Shown: positions 38,129 through 48,086, counted from the stretch's first letter. The stretch is 64,000 bases of DNA from Megaleporinus macrocephalus (GCA_021613375.1 CM038704.1:35171488-35235487); one strand, 5' to 3'. The notes: a model not told the origin generated them from the sequence alone. Made by a program: numbers and translations.

Positions 38129-38805
38129 GTAAGAGAAGTAAGTTCTTGTTTCTTTGTTTGTTTTTATTGTTATTTAATTTTGCAGCATTTCTAATAACAA
38201 ATGTGTTGTATAGTGCACTTGCTGTCTCCCTTGCATGTTGTACATTCGGGCTGCATGATAAATCTATCTAAGATAAATATCTAAGATCTTTTTTGTTATT
38301 ACAGTATAACTTTCTCAATAAACACATTGTTTAAACACATTGCTGAGATTGAACCCTGCCCTTCCACACGGGTCCATCCACAAAATCCATCAAGATACTA
38401 ATCAGTAAAAGCATGTTAAACCTTAGGATTGTATCTCACACCCATTGTTGTCTTAAAAGTGTGCAAGGCACTGTCATAACAAATTTTGCAGCTTGAGATT
38501 TTTCAACTAAGACAACTGGCAGCTCTATGCTGAGCCTACACCCCCTACTCAGAATGCAGCCCAGCTAGCACTTACTCACTGCAGCTTGCTACAACAGCGC
38601 CTAGTCAATATGAGATCCTGCTCTTCAGAATAAGAGTCCTTACCAAGAAATGGCCTTTCCTCATTTACCCTAAACCAACATTAGACTCTTTTTAGGACTG
38701 GATATAATTAATTTAACTAAACCCATACACTGACGCTGTAATATTTAACCTTGGTCTTAACATTCTTTAAACTCTTCTTGTCATGAGAGTAAAAAAATTA
38801 ATGAT

Positions 38806-38850
38806 AATTATTATTATTATTATTATTATTAGTAGTAGTAGTAGTAGTAG
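38806..38850. repeat. Compound microsatellite (ATT)n(AGT)n
   Basis: About 8 ATT units change by one base to about 8 AGT units. Confidence 0.9.
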
Positions 38851-39716
38851 TAGCAGCAGTAATAGTGGTAGTGCTAAAATATTGTACAGCTTATATGATG
38901 TTTCAGTTTTTTATAATGTTGGGTCAAATCTATCTAATCTATAGTCTTTGAGTGGCGGATCATTTTGGATCCCTTAGACAACACATGGGCTAATAACTAA
39001 ACAAAAATGTGTACTTAGTTCATCTTCTGTATACACGTCCACACTTGACATTCAGTTAGAGACAAATTATTTTAATAATAATTTATCCTTTCTCATACAG
39101 TTGTCGTGATATCTGTCAGTTTTTTATGCCAGTGTCGTGCAGCCTTATACATGCACAAGTTTGGGTGCCCAGATGACACCTGTTGATGTTCAGTGTGCAA
39201 ATAAGTTACACGTCCTCTACAGAGACACACTTCTATACAGTTACTGTTTATTAAATTTATTACATTGGAAAAAGCAAGTGAAAATATAAAATGTGTTCTA
39301 CTGAAAAGTTATAGCGTATTTAATTTCCAATATGTTAAATTCAGCAATTACTCTTGGGATAAAAAACCCTGTTGAAGTTTGTTTACTGTACACCCAGTTC
39401 TTTTCTGAAGAATGTTTACCTCCTTGATTAAAGCAGCATTTGCGATCTGAATATAAGTGCTGCACCATTTCAACAGCATATCTGGAAGAAAGGCTGGAAG
39501 AGAGTTTCCCTGCAGTACTGTGATCCCTGAGCAGTAACATGACTTCCATACTTGAGCCTTCGTGTGTATAGAATAAAGTCTGTAATAAAGTATGTAGTAT
39601 TTTGCAATTTCAAATGTAGAATCCTCTTTCTCTAGATTATGATAAAGTAAGTCTACCAGGAGAACTGATCTCAAACGTTAAATTCCTCATTATTAAACTG
39701 GGTGAATTATGACAAA

Positions 39717-39730
39717 GCGCCATCTGCTGG
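39717..39730 (-). promoter_or_regulatory. CTCF-like motif
   Basis: The + strand reads GCGCCATCTGCTGG, so the minus strand reads CCAGCAGATGGCGC, a full match to the recalled CTCF core. Occupancy is not known. Confidence 0.45.
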
Positions 39731-40455
39731 TTGCCCCTGTGTCAGAGCATGTGAAGGCATGCGTTCTGCAGCAATCCGCTGCCAGCTGGCCCGCGGCCTG
39801 CAGTTAAAAAGACATGGCCGCCTTGCGCTTGGCTCAACAGAGTCGGGCCCTCAGGCCCTGCTGTCGGCCCCATGAAAGCTTTTCTATTTCTGTTCTTGGC
39901 AGCGCTCAGGCGCAATGGCAGACAGAGACGTTTGCTGTCTGAATTTTTCTGTCCTGCTGAGAACAAGCTCTGCGCTTGTGTGACATTTCTCAGATACTCT
40001 TTTACTCTCCCCCTCCGGAGCGATTTGTCACGTTGTCAGATAGCGGGAAGAGAGAAACCTGTAGTCTTTTCGCAGTTATTTATGTTTACTCTGAATTGGC
40101 CAGAGATGCTCAGTCTGGACTTGTTTTGTCCCTGTCATTTAAAGTACAGATCAAAGGTAATGCGGCATATTTATTGAAAAGTGTTTAGTAAACCTAGCCC
40201 TGCTGACCCACGTGCCTTGACGTATAGTTAAACCTGCCAGATGTCAACAATATTGTTGAAGTGAAATCCACACATTGAGGCATGTTCTTGGTGCTGTGTG
40301 AGTGAAGCATGGTCTGAAATTGCTGACCTTAAATCTTGACCATAAAGTACAAAAAGTGCTTGGCTTGTGATCAAGCATGTTCCACCCAAAAGGAATTTAT
40401 CTTGGTGAGCGCGCTTATTACTATTTGTTATCTGATGAAGCTCTTCGCTTTGCAG

Positions 40456-40662
40456 GCTGGGGTGAACTTCCCAACGTGCAGACCAAGACGGAGTCTTCGT
40501 CCTGGGGTGAGCCTCCCTCCTCCAGCCCCACAGTGGATAATGGCACTGCTGCTTGGGGAAAACCGCCCAGAGGATCCGGAAGCTGGGGAGAGAACTGCCA
40601 TGAATCTGCCGGACACTACGGCAGGGCCAGTGCACCCTCCGGCTCAGGGCCCTGCAAACCAG
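40456..40662 (+). CDS. tnrc6c: tnrc6c exon 6: GW repeats (residues 852-920)
   Basis: It encodes WGELPNVQTKTESSSWGEP, then VDNGTAAWGKPPRGSGSWGE, matching human TNRC6C WGEMPNVHSKTE...WGEP...VDNGTAAWGKPP. It has three or four more GW dipeptides for Argonaute contact. The acceptor is TTTGCAG and the donor CCAG/GTGAGA; phase 1 at both ends and 207 nt long, so the exon could be skipped without a frameshift. Confidence 0.95.
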
Positions 40663-40923
40663 GTGAGACTGGGTGATGGGGAACCTTGAACACTGTACCT
40701 TTAACTTTATTTTCTGTTACTAGAACCTCACAATGAAACATGGTTGAATTTCAAAAATAGAACACACACACACAAAACAAGTTACACCATTTTATTATTG
40801 CCTTCCTCTAATGTATTTAAAGTGTTGACACATAGTGACATCTGGTGGTTGGACTGTACTCCTGCATTAATTCCTCTTGTACTTTTTAAGATCATTTAAA
40901 TATTTTTCGCTGTCCTTTTACAG

Positions 40924-41090
40924 CCCCCAAATCTATGCAAGACAACTGGGGGTCAGGAGGGGACGAGATGAGCGGCATGAGTGGCAGCCAATGGGACACT
41001 GAGGATGGAGACATGTGGACCAGTCCCACCTCCCAGGACAGCACCTCTTCCTGTAGCTCTTGGAACCAGTCCAAGAAGAGCATACAGAAG
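40924..41090 (+). CDS. tnrc6c: tnrc6c exon 7: C-terminal end of the GW region (residues 921-976)
   Basis: It encodes PKSMQDNWGSGGDEM, then an acidic segment and SQDSTSSCSSWNQSKKSIQK. This matches TNRC6C KSMQEGWGSGGDEM...SQESTSSCSSWGNAPKKGLQK. The acceptor is TTTTACAG; the donor is AAG/GTATCA, a weaker site than its neighbours. It starts in phase 1 and ends in phase 0. Confidence 0.95.
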
Positions 41091-41715
41091 GTATCAGAGG
41101 CTGTCTGTAGTCAATAATTACATCCTGTCAAGTGACAGAGTGGCTTTAATGTCAGGTTAGGTTAATTAATCCCCTTAGACTTTAAGGAGCTGTTCCTCAG
41201 TCTGGCAACTACACAGCATCCACATGAATTCCATAGCAGATATTAAGCAATGGAGTACAGTGTATATAGTGAACAATTCATAGTACATACTAAATAATTC
41301 ATACTCATTATTTCAGTCATTGCTGAACAATTTATAGTAGGTGCTCAGTAACTCGCAGTTACTAAGTAATCACTGGCAGCTACTAGTTTATACTAATTAC
41401 TAAATAATTAATAGCAAGTACATAAGTATTTTTAGTAAATACTCAGTAATGCAGAGTAGATACTTGATAATTCACTGAGTGAAAATTGTAGTATAGACTG
41501 AATAATTCGTATTAGCTGCTAAATAACAGTAGAAGTTAGTAGGTACTGAATAATTCTAAGTCTTATGATAAAGAGTAATAAACTGGCAGTTTAATGAGAT
41601 GTTTACAGTGAACGTGTTCTTAACCAGTATTTTGAGCATGTAAATGAATTTTAATCTTGAATTTGCTGTCTCATTGCTGAAGCTGGTTTTCTTGCTGTCT
41701 GCGCGTCTCTTTCAG
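41091..41715 (+). repeat. tnrc6c: Intron 7, mostly degenerate repeat (41,215-41,560)
   Basis: Much of this 625-nt intron is drifting copies of TAATTCATAGTAGATACTGA, the reverse complement of the unit in intron 2. Confidence 0.7.
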
Positions 41716-41793
41716 GCAAAAGTACCCACCAAACAGGATGAAGTCTGGATTATGAATCGACTTATCAAACAGCTCACGGACATGGGCTTCCCT
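41716..41793 (+). CDS. tnrc6c: tnrc6c exon 8: first part of the UBA-like domain (residues 977-1002)
   Basis: It encodes KQDEVWIMNRLIKQLTDMG and FP, the first helix and MGFP loop of the UBA-like domain of vertebrate TNRC6 proteins. The domain is conserved, but ubiquitin binding is not established. The acceptor is CTTTCAG and the donor CCT/GTAAGC; 78 nt, phase 0 at both ends. Confidence 0.96.
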
Positions 41794-41959
41794 GTAAGCT
41801 ATTTATATCTGAGTAATAGCCAGCGCCGTTTTCATATCTCTCATACTGAGCACAAAATTCCGGTTATCTTCAGCTCCACAGTACAGCTGAATAACAGAGC
41901 TACATGATAATATGTGTGGTTGGATGCTAATGTGTTGATGTGTTTCTCTGCTGTTTCAG

Positions 41960-42017
41960 AGGGACCCTGCAGAGGAGGCACTGAGAAGTAACAACATGAA
42001 TCTGGACCAGGCTATGA
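41960..42017 (+). CDS. tnrc6c: tnrc6c exon 9: second part of the UBA-like domain (residues 1003-1021)
   Basis: It encodes REPAEEALRSNNMNLDQAM, completing UBA helices 2 and 3, and differs from human TNRC6C at only one or two positions as recalled. The acceptor is GTTTCAG and the donor ATGA/GTGAGT; phase 0 to phase 1. The next intron is only 79 nt. Confidence 0.96.
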
Positions 42018-42096
42018 GTGAGTCATACTCGCACACATTTATATACACGGACACATTCTCAGACCCGCAGTGGCTAATTTTGCCCTCTGTCTCCAG

Positions 42097-42242
42097 GCGC
42101 TCTGCTGGAGAAGAAAAGCGAAGGGGACAAGCGGGGGGTGGGAATGGCCGATTACAGCAGTGGCATGAACAAGCCCCTGGTGTGCCGTCCTCCGTGCCTG
42201 TCCAAAGACTCCTCACTGGACCGAGCCCCCTTTCTGGACAAG
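42097..42242 (+). CDS. tnrc6c: tnrc6c exon 10: linker after the UBA domain (residues 1022-1070)
   Basis: It encodes SALLEKKSEGDKRGVGMADY, then the block CRPPCLSKDSSLDRAPFLDK. Human TNRC6C has ALLEKKVDVDKRGLGVTDHN and CRPPISKESSVDRPTFLDK. It is a conserved linker without a named fold. The acceptor is GTCTCCAG and the donor AAG/GTGCTG; phase 1 to 0. Confidence 0.95.
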
Positions 42243-42356
42243 GTGCTGGAACAGTCTCTTCAGCTTTAACACCTTGACACTATTGTTTTCAAAAGCTTGT
42301 TTTTACCGACAGGAACCAGACATCCACCTCTAAAAGCTCCCTCAAAGACAGTTAAA

Positions 42357-43209
42357 TAGAGATGGAACGATAAATCGGCTATGTATCGGTATTGGCCGAT
42401 TTTTAATCAAAATATGCGATCGTTGATCGGCCGATATTTCTCCAACTTAGCCAATCCTGAGAGCCGATCCTGAGAGCCGATCGATGGCGTTAAACAAATG
42501 AGCCTAATTTCTGTATTTCCAGCTAGTGTTTCATCCAGGTAGAAGAGACCTCCTTGAAACCCCCTCCGGCCAGCTCCCAGCAATTCCTATCTGAACCCCT
42601 AGGTGGAAACACATACCCTTTCATTTTCGACAGGCTGACCAAAGCAGCGGCGTTGTCAGAACAGTTTACGGCGTTCACCACTGATAGAAAAAATGTCAGT
42701 CGTCTCCTAGTCGTTCAGCATGTGTGACACAGACACATTCAGGACTTTTTTAAAATGTGTAAAATCAACATGTCTCGTGGGAGAACCAAGACAAATACAT
42801 TTAACACTACTAATCTGAGACAACACTGCACACGGCTGAATACAGTGAGCATCAGCGAACAGCAGAGCTAGCACACGCAGCGAGTCTGATTTAATGACTG
42901 CAGTTTTTACTGCATTTTTTAAATTAGCTTTTTTGTTTAAAAATAAGGGTCTAAATTAAATGATTACAGTATTGGGGATATTTGTTTGATCTACATTTTT
43001 GTTTATTTACTGCTAATTATGTTAAAAATATTATGCTGTTTCATATGAGCTCTTTAAAAATGGTAATAAACCAGTTTCAACCATGTTTCATGACTTATAA
43101 CTTATAATGCGCTTATAACTACTTGTAGCCCTGTTGTGGCATTTAGGCCCGTCCTCGATCGGTATGGCGATCGGAATCAGCCTCAAAAACACTGATCAGT
43201 CCATCTCTG
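42357..43209. mobile_element. hAT transposon relic filling most of intron 10
   Basis: The ends are inverted: left TAGAGATGGAACGAT, right ATCAGTCCATCTCT, whose complement is AGAGATGGACTGAT. The left end runs into GGCTATGTATCGGTATTGGC, an ATCGGCCGAT-rich pattern typical of teleost hAT-family ends. Inside, near 42,757-42,830, translation gives pieces like CKINMSRGRTKTNTFNTTNL followed by RQHC, resembling a BED zinc finger of hAT transposases. Stops and indels break it. Target duplications are not clear, and the element is defunct. Confidence 0.75.
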
Positions 43210-43647
43210 GTTATAAATACACTGCCTCATGTCTGAAACATTGCTGCATGATAGTTTGAGGATGTTTTATGTCAAAGTGTTATATTTTTATAACAGTTAA
43301 GGGTGTTGTAAGGCCAAAAAACATATTATATTCCACTATTTTAGCATCAGCGTTTCAAATAAAACTAGAAGACATGCGTAGACTGGCGAATAAAATGACT
43401 GTATAGCTGTTTGAGTTATAGATAGGGGTTACTCCTGGTTCCCATCAACACCACTGTAATAACATCTGACTCTCAGTGAACCACTCCCCCCTCATTGGCC
43501 ACATAGCTCCAGTGCAAAACTAAAGAACTGAACTTTGGGCACCAAACATTATGGGTGAAGGAAAACTGTGTTTAGTTCTCACCTTGGAAGTTCTGCAAAC
43601 CAAGCAGATTGTGGTCCTGACCTTGCTGTCTGTTTTGTGGTTGTAAG
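43210..43647 (+). other. tnrc6c: Rest of intron 10
   Basis: AT-rich sequence with a GGGGTTACTCCTGGTTCCCA block similar to text near 17,187 and 33,440 (ACCCCTGGTT), suggesting another interspersed repeat. Confidence 0.4.
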
Positions 43648-43794
43648 GACGGCGGGTTGTCGGACGACACACCATCCTCACCGTTTCTGCCTTCTCCCGG
43701 ACTCAAGCTCCCGCTGACCAATAGCAGCCTTCCCAGCCACGGACTGGTCGGGGTGTCACCAGGACTCGGCATGCAAAACTTGAACAACAGACAA
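43648..43794 (+). CDS. tnrc6c: tnrc6c exon 11: Ser/Pro-rich linker (residues 1071-1119)
   Basis: It encodes DGGLSDDTPSSPFLPSPGLK, then a serine/leucine-rich stretch ending SPGLGMQNLNNRQ, matching the TNRC6C block EEPTPSPFLPSPSLKLPLS...GLGMQNLNSSRQ. The acceptor is unusual: TTGTAAG, with A rather than a pyrimidine at -3. Protein similarity leaves no better start. The donor is CAA/GTAAGT; phase 0 at both ends. It follows an intron largely made of a hAT relic. Confidence 0.93.
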
Positions 43795-44596
43795 GTAAGT
43801 GGTCCAAACAGTTACAAAAAATGCTTCCAAGAAATAGTATGGGTCTTGTGAGTCCACACCTCAATTCCTCACTCTTATATACTAGTTTAGTTATAATAAA
43901 TAATAAATACTGAACAGTGGACTCATAGGTTTGTAGTACATACTGAATAATTCACAATATAAGCTGAATAATTCATAGTAGATACAGAAAAGTTCATAAA
44001 AAAATAAAGAATAATTCACAATAGAGACAAAATAATTCAGAGTGAATACCAAATAACTGAACTACGATGAGACTGCAGTTTAATGTTAAAGTTAAAGAAT
44101 AAATTTGTCAGTATTGTACAGACACGCTGTACAGTATGGTTTCCTAGCCTGTTGCATTGCTAAAAGTGTCCGTGTTATTGTTCAGAGATTATTCAGTTCT
44201 CTCACCTTGGCTCTCCACACTGAGGGCCACTCAAACAGGAGTTATTTGGAATGAGTCGGCGTTCCTGTACAGTAAAACTGGCCTTTATATCTATTTTTGT
44301 CTTTCTGTAAGATCAGCTTCACGCAGAACATAGACCGGTGACCCTAAACAAACATATTTTTCGTGTGGCTGTGTATCTTCTTGAATGATTATGTAATTTT
44401 TTCAGGACCAGCGGAGTAACATAAATCTGATCCTTTCGATTCATGTGGTTCCGCATCCAAAGTTCTTACACCTATAACTACTAGTTTCATAGTAAATACT
44501 GAACAATATCACTGGCATTTAAAGAGTTAACATTATAACTGCTAGCTATACGTTGCATTTTGCAGCATTTAGTAATAGCGTCTCTTCCTCTTTCAG
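43795..44596 (+). other. tnrc6c: Intron 11 of tnrc6c, with degenerate repeat at 43,915-44,060
   Basis: It contains TGAATAATTCATAGTAGATA-type tandem copies, in the same orientation as in intron 7. Otherwise nothing recognised. Confidence 0.6.
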
Positions 44597-44740
44597 ATGA
44601 ATGGAATGTTTGGCAGTAACGGAGCAGCACAAGCTCGGGCTCTGCAGCAGCAGGCTCCGCCCTCTCAGCCGCCAGTGCCACCTCTTAGCTCCGCCCAGCC
44701 TAATCTACGCGCTCAAGTGCCTCAGTTTCTCTCCCCTCAG
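44597..44740 (+). CDS. tnrc6c: tnrc6c exon 12: linker to the Q-rich region (residues 1120-1167)
   Basis: It encodes MNGMFGSNGAAQARALQQQ, then a Pro/Ser-rich segment ending SSAQPNLRAQVPQFLSPQ, close to human TNRC6C GMFGNSGAAQARTMQ and LNSSQPSLRAQVPQFLSPQ. The acceptor is CTTTCAG and the donor CAG/GTGTGT; phase 0. The following 161-nt intron is made largely of a 29-30-bp tandem repeat and stays open in this frame. Confidence 0.95.
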
Positions 44741-44749
44741 GTGTGTACA

Positions 44750-44880
44750 CATAGTATTTTACCCCAAAAATGCTGTACTCCAATATTTTACCCCAAACAT
44801 GCTGTATTCCAGTGTTTTACCCCAAACGTGCTGTACTCCAGTATTTTACCCCAAGTGTACTATACTTCAGTGTTTTAAAT
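44750..44880. repeat. 29-30-bp tandem repeat, about 5 copies, filling intron 12
   Basis: The unit is TATTTTACCCCAAACATGCT then GTACTCCAG. Landmarks recur near 44,756, 44,785, 44,814, 44,843 and 44,872. The whole 161-nt intron is essentially this repeat, and it stays open in the reading frame of exon 12. Confidence 0.9.
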
Positions 44881-44901
44881 GTAAATCTTTGTCTTTTTTA
44901 G

Positions 44902-45021
44902 GTTCAAGCACAGCTCTTGCAGTTTGCAGCAAAAAACATTGGTCTGAACCCTGCACTTTTAACCTCACCAATAAATCCTCAACAAATGACCCTGCTGTAC
45001 CAGCTCCAACAGCTACAGATG
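44902..45021 (+). CDS. tnrc6c: tnrc6c exon 13: start of the Q-rich region (residues 1168-1207)
   Basis: It encodes VQAQLLQFAAKNIGLNPALL, then TSPINPQQMTLLYQLQQLQM, nearly identical to TNRC6C (VQAQLLQFAAKNIGLNPALL TSPINPQHMTML). This segment is diagnostic of the C paralogue. The acceptor is TTTTTTAG and the donor ATG/GTAAGA; phase 0 both ends. The downstream intron begins with a purine-rich tract of about 120 nt. Confidence 0.96.
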
Positions 45022-45148
45022 GTAAGAAAGGAGGAATGGTGGGAAGAATGGAGAAGGGTAGGAAAAGAAGTAAGAATAGGGAGAGTAATGGCAGAAGAAA
45101 AGAAGGGAGGAATGTTGGGAGGAAAGGAGGGAGGCATAGAGGGATTGT
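45022..45148. repeat. Purine-rich tract at the start of intron 13
   Basis: About 125 nt of GGAAGG/AAGAAG-rich sequence directly follows the exon 13 donor; the intron remains open in frame for about 40 codons. Confidence 0.8.
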
Positions 45149-45304
45149 AGTCCCAGTGCTCCTGTACTGCGTGTTTTAATGAAAACTGATGTTTGTAAGC
45201 ATCTCTCTGGTGAAGCCATAAAACACTGAAAGCCATGAAAGACTTCATGCCGCCTCTCACTCCTTCTCTTACCCTCAATCTGTCATTTTCTCTCTCTCTC
45301 TCAG

Positions 45305-45388
45305 GCGTACCAGCGTTTGCAAATTCAGCAGCAGATGATGCAGGCTCAGCGAAATGTGTCTGGTCCCATCAGACAACAGGAGCAGCAA
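45305..45388 (+). CDS. tnrc6c: tnrc6c exon 14: Q-rich segment (residues 1208-1235)
   Basis: It encodes AYQRLQIQQQMMQAQRNVSG, then PIRQQEQQ, matching TNRC6C AYQRLQIQQQMLQAQRNVSG. This glutamine-rich region is linked in the family to P-body localisation. A (CT)n microsatellite forms the pyrimidine tract before the acceptor CTCAG; the donor is CAA/GTGAGA. 84 nt, phase 0 both ends. Confidence 0.96.
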
Positions 45389-45634
45389 GTGAGAAACACT
45401 ATAAATCAGATTTTCTTTCTCTTCTGAATATGAACCATTGGTTTTCACTTTAGTTAAACACTTTAGTTTTTTTGCTCAATTCAGTTTAATGTGGCCTTTT
45501 TGGCATAACAGTATCAAATGCTAAGGAAAATTGTCAGTGAGCAACAGTAACTAGTAAAACGATGTATTTCATTAATTTTAGGGTTTAATTTGATTCTCTT
45601 CTGCTTAACTTTTGATCACTCTCAGCTTCAAACC

Positions 45635-45681
<47 letters not shown>

Positions 45682-45989
45682 CTTAATTTATTATTATTTT
45701 TTTTTTAGTTAGTTTTTTGTTTTGGTGTTCAATATTTTGAATTAAATAACCATACATGCTAATATTTGCTGGACAGGCTAAGACGTTCTAGAAATTAGTC
45801 AAGGCTTAAGAAGTTTTTGAAGCTACAGTTTTTGTACTTTGACTCAAGTTGTTGTATTTGCGTCATGTATAAGTAATAATACAATAGTAACAATACCTAG
45901 CTCCATTACTACTGTTATATTTTTCAAAACAATGTAACCATAATCAAATCAATAATAATAACAATAACAACGGCTTCTGTCGTTCTCAG
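45389..45989 (+). other. tnrc6c: Intron 14, with (ATT)n at 45,636-45,680
   Basis: AT-rich intron holding a 45-nt (ATT)n microsatellite; no other feature. Confidence 0.6.
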
Positions 45990-46242
45990 GTTGCACGCAC
46001 AATCAATAACATGCAACAGCAGATCCAGCAGCACCAGAGGCAGCTGGCACAGGCCCTGCTGATGAAGCAGCAGCAGCAGCAGGCGCCCCCCGCCCCGTCC
46101 CACGGCGGCCTGCACCCTGGCCTTGCCAAACCAAACCTGGACGTCTTCCCAGGAAACCCTCAGGCTCCGGGCCTGTCCATCTCCGACCTGCAGACCAAAG
46201 AGCCGCAGAGTTCTCCCAGCTCCTTCAACGCATATCCTCTCT
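45990..46242 (+). CDS. tnrc6c: tnrc6c exon 15: Q-rich coiled segment (residues 1236-1319)
   Basis: It encodes VARTINNMQQQIQQHQRQLA, then QALLMK, a short polyglutamine run of five CAG codons, a Pro/Ala stretch and SISDLQTKEPQSSPSSFNAY. The pattern follows TNRC6C QVARTITNLQQQIQQHQRQLAQALLVK...DLQTKEQQSSP. The CAG run is pure and could vary in length between individuals. The acceptor is GTTCTCAG and the donor CTCT/GTAAGA; phase 0 to 1. Confidence 0.95.
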
Positions 46243-47411
46243 GTAAGAAACACAACTTTATACTCGTGTTAATGCGAACTGTACACAGACATACACTACT
46301 GCTGTCATGCAGTCTGTTTTCTCCAACTCTTGCCTTCCCATGTCTTCCACTTACAAAGCTTAAACCAATGACGACTTTCAGCCTTTTTAGCCTTAATCCT
46401 GGTCGAGACTTTTATTGTCGATTGTATTGACTTTTTGTAATAGTAGTAGTAACAACACTATAGCAATTATTTGAAGTAATACATACAGTCATAAGTTGTA
46501 ATAATAGTAGTTCTTATTTAGGCCTGTTTTATTGGACATGGGCTAAAACTGGACTAAACTACAAGCTATGTTTCACCAAAAATCATGTTTATGTTTTTTT
46601 GTCTGCGAAGATATAGATTACAAACTCACCACCTCCTCCGTATCTCTCTCCCTCTGTCTCTCTCAGCTGGTTTGAATGGTAATGTGGGTGTGAGCTGTAT
46701 GGATGTAGGTGGCCTGGCCCTGAAGGACACTCCACAACAGCCTCAGTCTCGCCTGTCACAGTGGACTCATGCCAGCAGCATGGACTCCCTCACCACCTCC
46801 ACACCTCACATGGAGACCAGCCTCAGCAAGCATGGTATAATAATCTTCACCACACAGTAACAACACTATAGCAATTATTTGAAGTAATACATACAGTCAT
46901 ACTGCATGTTTGAGTCTTGTCATTCCTATTTTACCAAAAAGATGAGCACATCAGAGTGTACAATAGGTTTTCACACACTGCTGTGTAGCTGATTTTACAG
47001 CTACATCTCATCTCACATGCTTTTTTCTGAACTTTCTAATTTTACAGTGGACTTTTTGTGCATCATTTTCTTGTCTGTTAAGTGACCTTTGGTGTGTAAA
47101 AGGTTTTCAGCAAGTTTAGTTGCAGCAGGTCCCACTTGGCCCTTTTTTATCAGTTGCAGTCAAGTCTATAAACTCCATGATAAATTAAAGAGCTGATTCT
47201 TTGTTGTTTAATAAATGAAGATTCAAAAATTAATTACTTTAAAAAGTGCGGCTACCTGACTTTACCTAACTTCCAATTACAAAGAAAATGTTGCTTAGAA
47301 ACGCAAACATCTTTCTGGAAGTGGTTTAAATTGTTGAGTTTGTTGCTGGGCTGAGACATTGCTTCTCTGCTGATGTGAATAATGAGAGTGAACGTTGCCG
47401 TTTCTTCTCAG
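46243..47411 (+). other. tnrc6c: Introns 15 and 16 (flanking exon 16)
   Basis: Introns of 424 and 577 nt on either side of exon 16. The same text, ACACTATAGCAATTATTTGA followed by AGTAATACATACAGTCATA, occurs in both (near 46,453 and 46,864), a direct repeat flanking the exon. Confidence 0.65.
46667..46834 (+). CDS. tnrc6c: tnrc6c exon 16: linker before PAM2 (residues 1320-1375)
   Basis: It encodes SGLNGNVGVSCMDVGGLALK, then SQSRLSQWTH and SKHG. The family pattern is GLN...MDM...KDPSQSQSRLPQWTHPNSMDNL...SKHGA in TNRC6C. The acceptor is TCTCTCAG and the donor CATG/GTATAA; phase 1 at both ends (168 nt), so the exon is skippable in frame. Confidence 0.94.
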
Positions 47412-47594
47412 GTTCTGCTGTCTCCACCCACGTGGCTGACAGTAAGCCATCGATGGAAGACTCCTTCAGCCCGTATAACCTTCTGTCCACCTCACAGTCT
47501 CCCAGCAGCCCCCTGGTGGCGCCAGAGAGCTGGACGCAGGGCAAGAGCCCTAATGAGAAAATGTCAAACGGGACGAACCTCAGCTGGCCTCCAG
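47412..47594 (+). CDS. tnrc6c: tnrc6c exon 17: PAM2 motif, PABPC1 binding (residues 1376-1436)
   Basis: It contains EDSFSPYNLLSTSQSPSSP at about residues 1391-1409, the PAM2 motif that binds the MLLE domain of poly(A)-binding protein; the key aromatic is F1394, followed by SPY. A conserved segment ESW...KSPNEKMSNGTNLSWPP follows and leads into the first CCR4-NOT-interacting motif. The acceptor is TTCTCAG and the donor CCAG/GTCAGA, with C at +3, an atypical donor. Phase 1 both ends (183 nt). Confidence 0.95.
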
Positions 47595-48086
47595 GTCAGA
47601 TGGTTGTTTACAGTTCTATAGCAGTGTAACATATGTATTACATACTTGTGTCATTAGTGAGACAATGTAATATGGCATAAAATGGGCCTCACATTTATGC
47701 TGATATGATCTGTACTAAGATTCGTCTGCCATTTGTTAAGCTGTGGTGTCAGTGCGCTACGTCTAGAATTTAGAACTTGAATTTCGCACAGCAGATTTAC
47801 ATAATAGATGTTATGCTGTAATAATGGAAAAAAACAAGTAAAACACATCAAACAGGGAAAATCTAATAAATTGAGTAAAAAAAGAATTACTTAAATACAA
47901 ATGCTGGTAAGACTCTTTAAAATGACAATAAAAGCATAATATATCAGAACACTATACTAAATGCTTGTATGCTAAAGCAACTGGTTTTGTAATCTAAAAC
48001 ATGCATTAGAGGAGTTAGGATGGGCTAATATTACTCTAACATTTGTGTCCGTAACATTTTTTTTCTTTTTTTTTTCTTATCCTCAG

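Larger units (their letters stand above)
38129..40455 (+). other. tnrc6c: Intron 5 of tnrc6c
   Basis: AT-rich, with an (ATT)n-(AGT)n compound microsatellite (38,806-38,850), a GTTTGGGTGCCC repeat fragment near 39,158 and a CTCF-like motif at 39,717-39,730. No extra exon recognised. Confidence 0.6.
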
